From positions 2,790,001-2,854,000 of the forward strand of contig NZ_CP059724.1 of assembly GCF_022369515.1 (NCBI RefSeq): a DNA stretch of 64,000 nt, read 5' to 3'. Source of the DNA: Paenibacillus sp. 19GGS1-52 (lineage in GTDB: Bacteria; Bacillota; Bacilli; Paenibacillales; Paenibacillaceae). Made by a program: the position numbers and the translations under genes. The first letter of the stretch is position 1. Every line of letters begins with the position of its first letter. Below, one piece after another: positions 15,616 to 23,504 of this stretch. The notes below the pieces were generated by a model. That model worked only from the letters and a program-made list of their open reading frames with translations. It ran no database searches and had not been told where the DNA came from.

Positions 15616-15926
15616 TGGTAATGGTGAAGGCCATCTATGTCATACCAGTAGTCGTACTCTCCAATTAAACGTATAGTGTCAATAACAAGAGACAAAGGTG
15701 GAACGCGCAATCGCTGGGATGCTTAATTTAGACTTTAACTATAATGAAATCAAAGATCGACTAATGACTAATCGTTCAAGATTTCATTCAAAGAATCAAA
15801 TTATCACAAAACCCTAAAGATACTCAAATTAATATTTTGTTACAATATGGAATTTATGTAACGACAATTACCCACATTATCTATATAATGTTATAAATAC
15901 AAAATATTATTTTGGGGGAGATTGTG
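15616..15926. other. Gene-poor stretch with a promoter
   Basis: No convincing gene. A 38-codon frame from GTG 15698 lacks a ribosome site. A promoter is visible for the next gene: ACGACA (15861-15866), 17 nt, TATAAT (15884-15889), with the inverted repeat GTTAC (15839-15843)/GTAAC (15858-15862) over its upstream edge. Confidence 0.45.
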
Positions 15927-16745
15927 TTGAAATTATTGAAGGTTCTAGCTTGGATTTTTGCGCCTTACATAATGATTTTTATTTTTTGGAGGAAGATGGG
16001 CAAGATCGCTAGAATTAGTGGTGCAGTTTGGGCGTTTTTCGCGCTATTGATTGCCATTTCTGCCTCAAACACAGAGGAGGTTAAGCCAGATTTAGCAAAA
16101 ACAGATACTGTCAAACAAACTACAGCAAAAGAAAGTGTCCCAGAAGTTGACAGTAAAACAGTTACCGTCATTGATGAAGAGGCTGTGAAAAAAGAAGCTG
16201 AAAAGAAAAAACTAGAAGAAGAAAATAAGGCAAAGGCAGATAAAGCGAAAGCAGCAACAGCAAAGGCGGAGGCTGAAAAAGCAAACATTAAAAGTAAAGC
16301 TAATCAAACAAAAGTTTTGGAATTTGAAAAGTCTATTTATGCCTTAGAGGAAACTATGACTCCTGTCATGGAGGCATATAAAGAATCAATGGATGGATTG
16401 GGTAAGGGAACAGTAGATATATATACCGCATATGAAGCAACGGAAAATGCAAGAAAGGCCGCAAAATATCTACAAAATAAGTTTTATGGATTGTCTATCC
16501 CAGAAGGACTTCCTAAAGAAGTTGAAAAATTGTTGAGTGGTACTACTTCAGATATGGGCACTGCTTATTATAGTAAGGTTAAAGCTTTCGACGCAGTTCT
16601 CAAATTTCTTGATGAACAAAAACCTAGTTATATGTCTAAGTTCAAAGAAGAAATAGATATGTCTGACTCGTTTGTTATGAGTGGAGTTTCAAAAATAATT
16701 GAGGCAAAAACGGCTGTTGGTTTAGATATAGTTGAAAGTAAATAA
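15927..16745 (+). CDS. Membrane-anchored coiled-coil protein
   Basis: About 272 residues. Two hydrophobic segments (about 5-19 and 27-45) are followed by a Lys/Glu/Ala-rich coiled coil (about 80-135, with KKEAEKKKLEEENKAKADKA) and a helical domain. The start is TTG 15927, 6 nt after GGGGGAG (15914-15920); GTG 15924 is possible. Function unknown; a surface or membrane-stress role would be guesswork. A strong terminator follows. Confidence 0.6.
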   Translation: MKLLKVLAWIFAPYIMIFIFWRKMGKIARISGAVWAFFALLIAISASNTEEVKPDLAKTDTVKQTTAKESVPEVDSKTVTVIDEEAVKKEAEKKKLEEENKAKADKAKAATAKAEAEKANIKSKANQTKVLEFEKSIYALEETMTPVMEAYKESMDGLGKGTVDIYTAYEATENARKAAKYLQNKFYGLSIPEGLPKEVEKLLSGTTSDMGTAYYSKVKAFDAVLKFLDEQKPSYMSKFKEEIDMSDSFVMSGVSKIIEAKTAVGLDIVESK

Positions 16746-16770
16746 TTAATTGTAAATAAATTACCTACAC

Positions 16771-16812
16771 CAAAGAACACACATCCCAGATTAACCAGAT
16801 GTGTGTTCTTTG
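16771..16812 (+). terminator. 15-bp hairpin terminator
   Basis: CAAAGAACACACATC (16771-16785) is exactly complementary to GATGTGTGTTCTTTG (16798-16812), followed by TATTTTAG. Confidence 0.7.
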
Positions 16813-16847
16813 TATTTTAGCAGAAAGGAGGTATCAAAAGTATTACG

Positions 16848-17021
16848 ATGACAACAAAACAACATTATCTAGTTGAAGCTTATCTGTATAAGTTTAGATT
16901 ATTAGAGACATTGCCCATCACATCATTTAAGGTGGCTCTGACGGTGTTTAAGCACTGGAAGGAAGACGAAGATATGAATGATGTAAAATTGATGAAGGTG
17001 GTTGATCGCATTTATCGGTAG
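16848..17021 (+). CDS. Small prophage hypothetical protein
   Basis: 57 residues, helical and basic (MTTKQHYLVEAYLYKFRLLE..., KLMKVVDRIYR). AAAGGAGG (16824-16831) lies 16 nt before the ATG at 16848, farther than usual; ATT at 16842, in frame and 10 nt away, could be the true start. No family recognised. Confidence 0.5.
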   Translation: MTTKQHYLVEAYLYKFRLLETLPITSFKVALTVFKHWKEDEDMNDVKLMKVVDRIYR

Positions 17022-17149
17022 AGAATACAGAGTACAAAGGAGAGGTTATCGGAAATATTTTGGGTAGCCTTTACGAATGGACTAGCAGTTAATTAGAATT
17101 TAAATAGGGCGGAGAAGAGTATATTATCAGATAACGCAAAAATAAACGC

Positions 17150-17178
17150 TTGATATTAAACTATCAACGTTATATAAT
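17150..17178 (+). promoter_or_regulatory. Strong sigma-A promoter with an embedded palindrome
   Basis: TTGATA (17150-17155), 17-nt spacer, TATAAT (17173-17178). The -35 box and spacer form a dyad TTGATA-TTAAAC-TATCAA flanked by ACG/CGT, likely an operator. It would start a 250-nt leader to the gene at 17434. Confidence 0.7.
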
Positions 17179-17184
17179 CGAATT

Positions 17185-17433
17185 GGGTCACTCTATACTT
17201 TCATAGCGAATGGCCTACTCTATTTACTATTCAATTTTAAGGAGATGATGTTATTGATTGTAATTATTAACTAGATACTATTGGGTGCTTCCCTTAAGTA
17301 TCTATCTCTGCTACAGGCATAATAATATCATGTCGGAAGGGATTATGCAAGCTCTAACTGCTATCTTATTATACTTGTGTAGCAGTTAGCAGGGTTAAAA
17401 GGTTGAAAATCCAAAAAACAGGAGGAATTATTA
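17185..17433 (+). promoter_or_regulatory. Structured 5' leader of the 17434 gene
   Basis: The leader holds a short ORF (MMLLIVIIN, ATG 17245, behind AAGGAG), a hairpin AGATACT (17273-17279)/AGTATCT (17297-17303) with inner GGG/CCC, and a 10-bp hairpin CTAACTGCTA (17354-17363)/TAGCAGTTAG (17380-17389). There is no T-tract, so attenuation would act on translation or RNA stability. Function is inferred only. Confidence 0.4.
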
Positions 17434-17814
17434 ATGAACTTTAACACGAGACATCTCACAGGACAGCAACAAGCAATCATTAGACAAAGAAATGAAGCTG
17501 ATAAACAAACAAAGATTGAATATGAAAACAAGGTTGTTGCTGATTGGATTATGGTCGAAAATGATGGCACTATATATGAAACGAAAAATAAAAAGCCAGA
17601 TGAAAAAACTATAAGAGTTAGTGACTTGCAGAAAAATACAACGGATCTGGTTGAACAGTTTGGAGATTTGAATAAAACAGCTTGGAAGTATTTGTTTACT
17701 GATACCCTAGTTGTTCAGCAAGGGGTATATAAATGGAACGAGAAAGCATCCAGCTTTAAAAAGGTAGCTGACGGTTATAAGTCCTTAAGCAAGCCTTCTG
17801 CAAACATAGAATAG
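17434..17814 (+). CDS. Prophage hypothetical protein
   Basis: 126 residues, soluble and charged (MNFNTRHLTGQQQAIIRQRNEADKQ...). A central segment (DWIMVENDGTIYETKNKKPD) looks beta-rich and the rest helical. AGGAGGAATTATTAATG gives the start; the same 16-nt initiation region recurs before the gene at 24465. Driven from the promoter at 17150. No family recognised. Confidence 0.65.
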   Translation: MNFNTRHLTGQQQAIIRQRNEADKQTKIEYENKVVADWIMVENDGTIYETKNKKPDEKTIRVSDLQKNTTDLVEQFGDLNKTAWKYLFTDTLVVQQGVYKWNEKASSFKKVADGYKSLSKPSANIE

Positions 17815-17904
17815 AGCATCATAAAACACATAACCGCAGGGGCATTCGTGTCCCTGCACCATTAAAACTAGGTTTAACCGAGTTACATATAAAGGAGAGG
17901 TTCT

Positions 17905-18915
17905 TTGAAAATAGAAAATTTACATGTTGGTTCAACAGGGAAGAACTATGTACATATGTGTGAAATCTTAGATGAAGGGGTTGTGAATGGGAAATCTAGA
18001 CAATTACAACTGAAAAGGTGGGCTTGTTACTTTGAACATGAGAAGCAAGGGAATAAGTGGATTATTACAAAAATATATGATTATCCTAGAGAATTAGCAA
18101 AAGGAGGAAATTTCACTCCTTACATAGGCGAAATAAATAAATTAATTGTTCAGTTATTGCTATGCTCAGATGATAAGAGAGTGATATTGCCCAAAAACAG
18201 GCTGTTGAAGTTGCTGAATATGATAAATGGAAATTATAAGGAATGCGAAGAAAGCGTAGGAAGTTTAAGTGAATACCTAAACGTGCCAAGAATGGATATA
18301 TATGATTTTTATAACTCTGCTAATAACGTTCTCGCAGGAAACATTGAATCATCACTAAGGGATCTGAAGAATAAAAAGGCAGTATTCCATCAAACGGTGA
18401 TGATGGTTGTAATAGGCAGAGCTGCACACGAAGCGACTAACGAAGAAATGGATATCATTTACCCAATTCAGGCCAGAGTATTAAAGGAAATGAAATTCGA
18501 TAGCATGGTCGATGTGTACAAGTCTGGAAGAATAAAAACCTATACAGACAGGACAAATAGACTGTTGAAAAGTGAAGCAGGGATATCATACGTATATGAA
18601 GCTTACAATATTTACTTAAACAGAGAAGTGTTACAAGAGGAATTACATAGAATATGTGAAGACAAAGTAAAGGAAATCGAGGAAGGGTTGAATCAGTCAG
18701 TCAAGGATAGATTGATTGACCTATCCGAAAAAAGGAGGGAAAGGGAAATATCAACCATTGATAAGTGGTTTGGTGTTCCGAATTATAAAAAAGGATACAG
18801 AGTGAATGAGAATTACATAGGAAATCAAATCAAATTGGCAGACGTTTTGATAGACAGCAATTATAGATTAATAGTTGACGATATCAAGAAAATCAATGAT
18901 AAGAATGGCAGATAA
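17905..18915 (+). CDS. Prophage protein, possible DNA-binding partner of the polymerase locus
   Basis: 336 residues from TTG 17905 behind AAAGGAGAGG. The first 60 residues (YVHMCEILDEGVVNGKSRQLQL, then KRWACYFEHEKQGNKWIITKIYD) resemble an N-terminal winged-helix-like module common in Firmicute phage proteins. The remainder is helical, with a long charged stretch at about 245-285. No catalytic motif was seen. It directly precedes the structured region and the RNA polymerase gene. A role in DNA binding is inference. Confidence 0.55.
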   Translation: MKIENLHVGSTGKNYVHMCEILDEGVVNGKSRQLQLKRWACYFEHEKQGNKWIITKIYDYPRELAKGGNFTPYIGEINKLIVQLLLCSDDKRVILPKNRLLKLLNMINGNYKECEESVGSLSEYLNVPRMDIYDFYNSANNVLAGNIESSLRDLKNKKAVFHQTVMMVVIGRAAHEATNEEMDIIYPIQARVLKEMKFDSMVDVYKSGRIKTYTDRTNRLLKSEAGISYVYEAYNIYLNREVLQEELHRICEDKVKEIEEGLNQSVKDRLIDLSEKRREREISTIDKWFGVPNYKKGYRVNENYIGNQIKLADVLIDSNYRLIVDDIKKINDKNGR

Positions 18916-19461
18916 GGAGTAAATAAAAAAGTGTCACCCAAATCTCCTAATTACTATATTACTATTATAGGTTTTTGGGTGACGAAAATTATAATCATCC
19001 AATTAATACAGGTGCAAGTATACCCATATTCCGATGGGAGGGGTGAATTGCCGTAGGCAAGAGGGGTGGTGCATCGCAGCGAAGCTTTCGCACTTTGAAA
19101 GGTGAGGTGTAGCACCCCTGCACTTGAACTTGAGTATGAGTAACATCTAAGGGCAAAAGATTAAGTGCACCCTCATAAAGCAAAGAGCGCTTTATTCGTG
19201 TAGTCGGTTCCCGCCTTCATTAAGGTTCGAATTCTTACTTCAAGGACAAGGGATAAGATCAAGGTCAAAAGCGCCTGAACATGAATAATAGGTGGATACT
19301 ATATTGTTGATTGATTCCATCCTCGTATCGTTTTTAAGCTTCATATCAATTGTCATTACATATGATCCACGGTGTCACAGTAGTACATAGGGTTAGTGTT
19401 AGTCGGTGTATCGGTGTCTGAATTCATTATAAATTATAAACAAAATGGAGGAATTAAATTA
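18916..19461 (+). ncRNA. Gene-free block with multiple hairpins, candidate structured RNA
   Basis: No gene in 546 nt. Starts with a stem GTCACCCAAA/TTTGGGTGAC (about 18933-18982). Then: CCCAT/ATGGG (19023-19038), TTGCC/GGCAA (19048-19060), AGGGGTG/CACCCCT (19062-19119) enclosing GCGAA/TTCGC (19079-19091) and CACTTT/AAGGTG (19091-19104), TGCACTT/AAGTGCA (19119-19169), ATAAAGC/GCTTTAT (19175-19195). A tRNA T-arm-like unit (TAAGG-TTCGAAT-TCTTA, 19221-19237) follows, with CTTGAA (19123-19128) able to pair with TTCAAG (19239-19244). Not a normal tRNA. Confidence 0.5.
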
Positions 19462-22113
19462 ATGTCAAATATGTCTAACCAGTTTGAATTATATTCGCTG
19501 TCTGCTCCTGCTTTCTTTACTGATGAGGAGAGTAATAAAAAGTACATAGTCAATAAACTGACTGAGGATTTGAAAGGAGCAGAGAAACAATTAACGAACT
19601 CTGAAGATGATGATAAATATGTTGAAATATTTGCTGACATGTGTGATATCAATTTCCAAATCGTAGAAGCTAAGGAAGAGTTGAAATTTACTATAGCTAA
19701 TCATCCAGGAATTAGACATCTCAGAGAAGATGCGTTGACTCTAGCCATCAAGGATACTGATGAGAGAAAACTTAATAAACAAAATATTATTTCTATGTTT
19801 CCATCAATTTTGAGTCGGACGCTAGGATTAGAAATGGAAAGGTTAACACTGGACATCATGATATTTGAAAGCAGCTATACTGATGTTCTGGAATCATTAA
19901 TTAAATTAGGTTTTATGTATGGTGATGAACTTTATATTCCATATACAGCATCAGCAGGCCAAATAAGATCGGAGAAAGTTGTATTTATTAAAAAGTCGGT
20001 ATTAGATGAACATGCTGATAGCATTATGTGTGGTCTGTCTGTTGAAAGAATAAATAAATCTGAATACAATGGTGCGAATATTAACAAGTACCTTGCATAC
20101 TTGGCACTTGGACAATCGGCGTGTTCAGAATGGGAAATAGATTTAAATAGATGTATCGTTGTAGATGACTTTGAGACGTTGGTGAATGGTGTTGTGGATT
20201 TCATTAACCGTAATACGTATGAGATTACTCCGAAGAGAAATATGGATATTCCCATTCCTCACACTGACGGATGTGGGTTGATACTTCCTGTTTTAAGCGA
20301 CAAGAATTTTCAATTTCGGATGCCATGGTTTAAGGGATTACTGGCGGTTATGCCATTCGATCTTTTTGTTGATAGCTATGAAGGTGCGACAACGAAGGTT
20401 ATAGATATCTGGAATAGACCATGGGATATTGTTGAAGATAATATCCAAATCATATTTACGAAAAGCCAATTTAAGATGTGGAAGTATTATTCTTCTTGGC
20501 AGGAATATAAAGACTTATACAAATTACATAAATGTCAGTCTGGTATCTGTAGTGAAGATGAAGAAAGAGATAATGCTCAATTTGGCTATCAGATGCTTCA
20601 GACACTCGTGGATTGTTCAAAAGAGGAACTGGAATATATTGCATCCAAAACAATTCATGATATCAATATGGCGGGATCAGATAAGGAAACAATGTTGAAA
20701 ATACTAGGTGTTGGCGAAGGGGAACAGACGTACATACAACAAGCGTTAGCACTATTACCTGAATTAGCAGCGGATAAACACAGTGTAGATAACATTAAGG
20801 ACACCAGACGCTCCATGATAAACAGAGCTAGATTTGGAAAATTAGAAATAGATGCAAAATACACTTTTTTAATCCCAGATTTATACGCATTTTGTGAAAG
20901 GTTATTTGCTGGGATAGAAATACCGAAGGGATTATTAGCAGATGGAGAGGTGTATTGTAGTTTATATCCAGAAAGTGAACGGTTACTGGTTTTAAGATAT
21001 CCTCACTTATACCGGGAACATAGCATAAATAATAATATGGTTGATGAAGTAAGAAGTAAGTGGTTCTTAACCAATGGAATGTACACGAGTAGTTTCTCAA
21101 TAATTAGTAAACTATTACAATTTGATGTGGACGGAGATGACGCTTTAGTTGTTGCTGATAAAAAAATCATCGAAATTGCAGACAGAAATATGAAGAATGA
21201 TAATATTGTCCCTTTATATTATGAGATGGCAACTGCTGAAGCAAGAATTATCAATAATAACAGCATATTTGAAGGGTTATCTGAAGCGTTCAAAGGAAGT
21301 GGGAAAATAGGTATATATTCAAATGCTATCAGCAAGTTGTGGAACAGTGAGAATCCAAATTTAAAAGTTATCAAATGGCTCGTAATGGAAAATAATTTCT
21401 CTATTGATCAGGCTAAGACGCTATATATGCCTAAGAGACCCGATGACGTTAATGAAGAGATAATGGAAGCGTTGGGTGTGAAACAGAAAAACGGTAAAAT
21501 AGTGAATTATAAGCTCCCTCGTTTTTTCAAATTTGCAAAAGATAAATCTGATGATGAAGTTGAGCTTAAGAATAATAGTGTAGTCAATAGGCTAATGGAT
21601 ATTATCCCAAGCAACAATATTCGATTTAAGGACGTTGTTGGTAAACTTGATTATAAGATGTTAATGAATACTACAAGACAAAAAAAGAATGACAATTTGG
21701 AAAATGAAATTATAAAACAATATGATATATGTTTGAAAAACAAAGGCAATCAAACAAAGTATGCTGGAGTCAATCTTAAATTGATAAATCGAGAAATCAG
21801 ACAACAATTATTGACAGTGTGCAAGGACAAATCTTATTTGGTTAATGTATTGGTTACTCATCTTTATACAACAAAAAACAAGAGTAAAATTATACTGTGG
21901 GATTGCTTCGGGAAAGAGATAGTTGAGAACATAAAAAGGAATAATGGAGTTGGCGTTTGTGCTGAGTGTAAGGAAGATTATGAGATCACAAAGCAAAGAC
22001 AGTGCAGATGTAACAGTTGTCAAAAAGAGTATGAGAGAAGAATAGATGCTAAAAGAAAGAAAGAGAAAAGGGGGAATGATTTGTCCGGTCGAGTTGCAAA
22101 TGCAGCAAGTTAA
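19462..22113 (+). CDS. YonO-like single-polypeptide RNA polymerase
   Basis: 883 residues from ATG 19462 (TGGAGGAATTAAATTAATG). The polymerase signature is the double-psi barrel catalytic loop FDVDGDDALVVAD, with Asp555, Asp557 and Asp559 as the expected metal ligands; a basic strand LLVLRYPHLYREH (about 508-520) precedes it and KGSGKIGIYSNAISKLWN follows. This order matches SPbeta YonO and the RdRP/QDE-1 branch of two-barrel polymerases; YonO is a characterised DNA-dependent RNA polymerase. The C-terminus has a cysteine cluster (Cys833, 836, 848, 850, 853) and a basic tail. Probably transcribes phage genes. A terminator follows. Confidence 0.8.
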   Translation: MSNMSNQFELYSLSAPAFFTDEESNKKYIVNKLTEDLKGAEKQLTNSEDDDKYVEIFADMCDINFQIVEAKEELKFTIANHPGIRHLREDALTLAIKDTDERKLNKQNIISMFPSILSRTLGLEMERLTLDIMIFESSYTDVLESLIKLGFMYGDELYIPYTASAGQIRSEKVVFIKKSVLDEHADSIMCGLSVERINKSEYNGANINKYLAYLALGQSACSEWEIDLNRCIVVDDFETLVNGVVDFINRNTYEITPKRNMDIPIPHTDGCGLILPVLSDKNFQFRMPWFKGLLAVMPFDLFVDSYEGATTKVIDIWNRPWDIVEDNIQIIFTKSQFKMWKYYSSWQEYKDLYKLHKCQSGICSEDEERDNAQFGYQMLQTLVDCSKEELEYIASKTIHDINMAGSDKETMLKILGVGEGEQTYIQQALALLPELAADKHSVDNIKDTRRSMINRARFGKLEIDAKYTFLIPDLYAFCERLFAGIEIPKGLLADGEVYCSLYPESERLLVLRYPHLYREHSINNNMVDEVRSKWFLTNGMYTSSFSIISKLLQFDVDGDDALVVADKKIIEIADRNMKNDNIVPLYYEMATAEARIINNNSIFEGLSEAFKGSGKIGIYSNAISKLWNSENPNLKVIKWLVMENNFSIDQAKTLYMPKRPDDVNEEIMEALGVKQKNGKIVNYKLPRFFKFAKDKSDDEVELKNNSVVNRLMDIIPSNNIRFKDVVGKLDYKMLMNTTRQKKNDNLENEIIKQYDICLKNKGNQTKYAGVNLKLINREIRQQLLTVCKDKSYLVNVLVTHLYTTKNKSKIILWDCFGKEIVENIKRNNGVGVCAECKEDYEITKQRQCRCNSCQKEYERRIDAKRKKEKRGNDLSGRVANAAS

Positions 22114-22121
22114 AAAGTGTG

Positions 22122-22149
22122 AAAAACCTATATGGAATAAGGTTTTTTT
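22122..22149 (+). terminator. Terminator after the RNA polymerase gene
   Basis: AAAAACCT (22122-22129) with AGGTTTTT (22140-22147), extended by TAT/ATA inside, then a T run. Confidence 0.8.
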
Positions 22150-22290
22150 GATAGACTTGAAAAACCCTATTAAGGAGAACAAAGAGAGTTTGGATCAAAA
22201 TGCGAGTTTTGCTCTCCCTAATATTTTTTCAGTTGACATTCATTATAAATTATTATATATTTAATAGTTAATTATTTACGTCCCTACATG

Positions 22291-22443
22291 CTAGTTGAAG
22301 CAGATTCTTGCTGCTAGTAGAAATCATTTTACCCTGAGACGATAAAAATAAGGGTGAGATACTTTCAAGTCTTCGAATGCTGAAGGTAGCTTGAATTTCC
22401 TCCGGGTCTGTATGAGCATCGGCTAATCCATTTTGGGTTGGCC
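22291..22443 (+). ncRNA. Second candidate structured RNA, downstream of the polymerase
   Basis: Gene-free. Hairpins: AGCAG/CTGCT inside CTA/TAG (about 22291-22317), ACCCT (22331-22335)/AGGGT (22351-22355), TTCAAG (22364-22369)/CTTGAA (22390-22395) enclosing CTTC/GAAG, and a 9-bp stem GGCTAATCC (22421-22429)/GGGTTGGCC (22435-22443). The density of clean stems in AT-rich DNA is unusual. No known riboswitch consensus was recognised; strand is assumed from the neighbours. Confidence 0.45.
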
Positions 22444-22483
22444 TGTTCGTACGCCATTTTTAAGAAAACGACATTTCTTATAA

Positions 22484-22513
22484 TTGACAATAAATAACTA
22501 TAAAATGTAAAAT
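22484..22513 (+). promoter_or_regulatory. Sigma-A promoter for the SHOCT gene
   Basis: TTGACA (22484-22489), 18-nt spacer, TAAAAT (22508-22513), about 110 nt before the gene at 22623. Confidence 0.5.
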
Positions 22514-22622
22514 ATGTACTAAATATTCATTATTATAATATATCGACAATACGAATAATCAATAACTACTCTCTTCTCTTCTATGGTACAATTCTCCTAT
22601 TATATGTAAAGGGGGTTTTTGT

Positions 22623-22952
22623 ATGAACAAAAATATAGTATATGCAACTTTATTTGTAATAGTTTTCGTTCTATTAAAATTTATTTTAGGCGAAGAAAGT
22701 AATATCCCAATGTTTGCTGTTCTAGTAGCTATTATTTTTTATGGCAAAGCCTTTATTGACGGTAACAGAGAAGCCAAGGAATTTAAAAGAAAACAGAAAA
22801 TTGAGTATGAAATGCAAGTCATGACAAAAGAACTGAGTAAATTAGAGACTCTGCGATCTAACAACATTATATCTGAGGAAGAATTTGATATTAAGAGAGA
22901 GCAATTAAAACATAAGTACAAAGTGAGCACTGAAAATTACATAGGCTCATAA
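22623..22952 (+). CDS. Membrane protein with a SHOCT domain
   Basis: 109 residues: two transmembrane segments (about 5-23 and 28-46) and a C-terminal SHOCT-type helix pair (about 72-100, LSKLETLRSNNIISEEEFDI followed by KREQLKHKY). SHOCT tails are thought to mediate oligomerisation or targeting. RBS AAAGGGGG. Terminator at 22974-23010. Confidence 0.75.
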   Translation: MNKNIVYATLFVIVFVLLKFILGEESNIPMFAVLVAIIFYGKAFIDGNREAKEFKRKQKIEYEMQVMTKELSKLETLRSNNIISEEEFDIKREQLKHKYKVSTENYIGS

Positions 22953-22972
22953 ATTCATAATCACCGAAACGG

Positions 22973-23007
22973 TCAACATCTAACTATATAGGTGTTGGAC
23001 TTTTTGT
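22973..23007 (+). terminator. Terminator after the SHOCT gene
   Basis: TCAACATCT pairs with AGGTGTTGGA (9 bp, three G-U pairs) across AACTATAT, then CTTTTTG. Confidence 0.7.
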
Positions 23008-23028
23008 TGATTAACACTCTCCACTCTG

Positions 23029-23379
23029 TTATTTACAGAACCTACAATCTTCATCTTTATATTTTGGATAATTACATTTAACACAAAATTCATGCTCTCT
23101 GTTTTTTGTATCGGGTATCTTCTTGTATTCAGCAATTACAACACTTATCTCTTTTACTATGGACAGCATATCAATCCAAAATTGTGGAGGTGTTCCTTTT
23201 AATTTATCATCATAGATTTTCCAAGCAACCTCTTCAGGATTCGTATCCCTATCGAGCAAAGGAAATATATCCTTGTAATCATTGATGCAATTCTTGGATT
23301 CGGTCTCGCTGTAATTGTAATGTTTAACAAGACAATCAAAGACCTTTTTTTGAAAGATAGATAGTCGATTATTTAACAC
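23029..23379 (-). CDS. Prophage hypothetical protein with a C-terminal zinc knuckle
   Basis: 116 residues from GTG 23379, placed 5 nt after AAAGGGTG. Mostly helical, ending in CVKCNYPKYKDEDCRFCK (two CxxC pairs, likely one zinc). It is transcribed against its neighbours and is divergent from the PemK/MazF-like gene at 23505. No family recognised; an antitoxin role for it cannot be supported from sequence. Confidence 0.6.
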   Translation of the reverse strand: MLNNRLSIFQKKVFDCLVKHYNYSETESKNCINDYKDIFPLLDRDTNPEEVAWKIYDDKLKGTPPQFWIDMLSIVKEISVVIAEYKKIPDTKNREHEFCVKCNYPKYKDEDCRFCK

Positions 23380-23504
23380 TAGATCACCCTTTAAGATGTA
23401 ATAAGAATACTTTACCATAGAATATTAATTGCGGTAGGCGCAAAAGACAATTTTCATAGGAATATGTTCCCATTTGTCGTATTATGGATAAATAGGGAGA
23501 GTGA

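Noticed and set aside
15698..15814. 38-codon frame after the 15397 gene
   Set aside because: GTG overlaps the only G-rich segment, so no ribosome site is available, and no similarity was recognised.
19221..19248. tRNA gene suggested by a TAAGG-TTCGAAT-TCTTA T-arm
   Set aside because: No anticodon stem-loop or D-arm fits upstream at tRNA distances and no CCA follows. Kept only as a component of the structured-RNA candidate.
22046..22264. 72-codon plus-strand frame at the end of the RNA polymerase gene
   Set aside because: It overlaps the conserved C-terminus of the polymerase and runs through its terminator hairpin.
22321..22420. TPP or other known riboswitch, because of CTGAGA and GGGTGAGATAC strings
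   Set aside because: The order and remaining conserved parts of the TPP element are absent.
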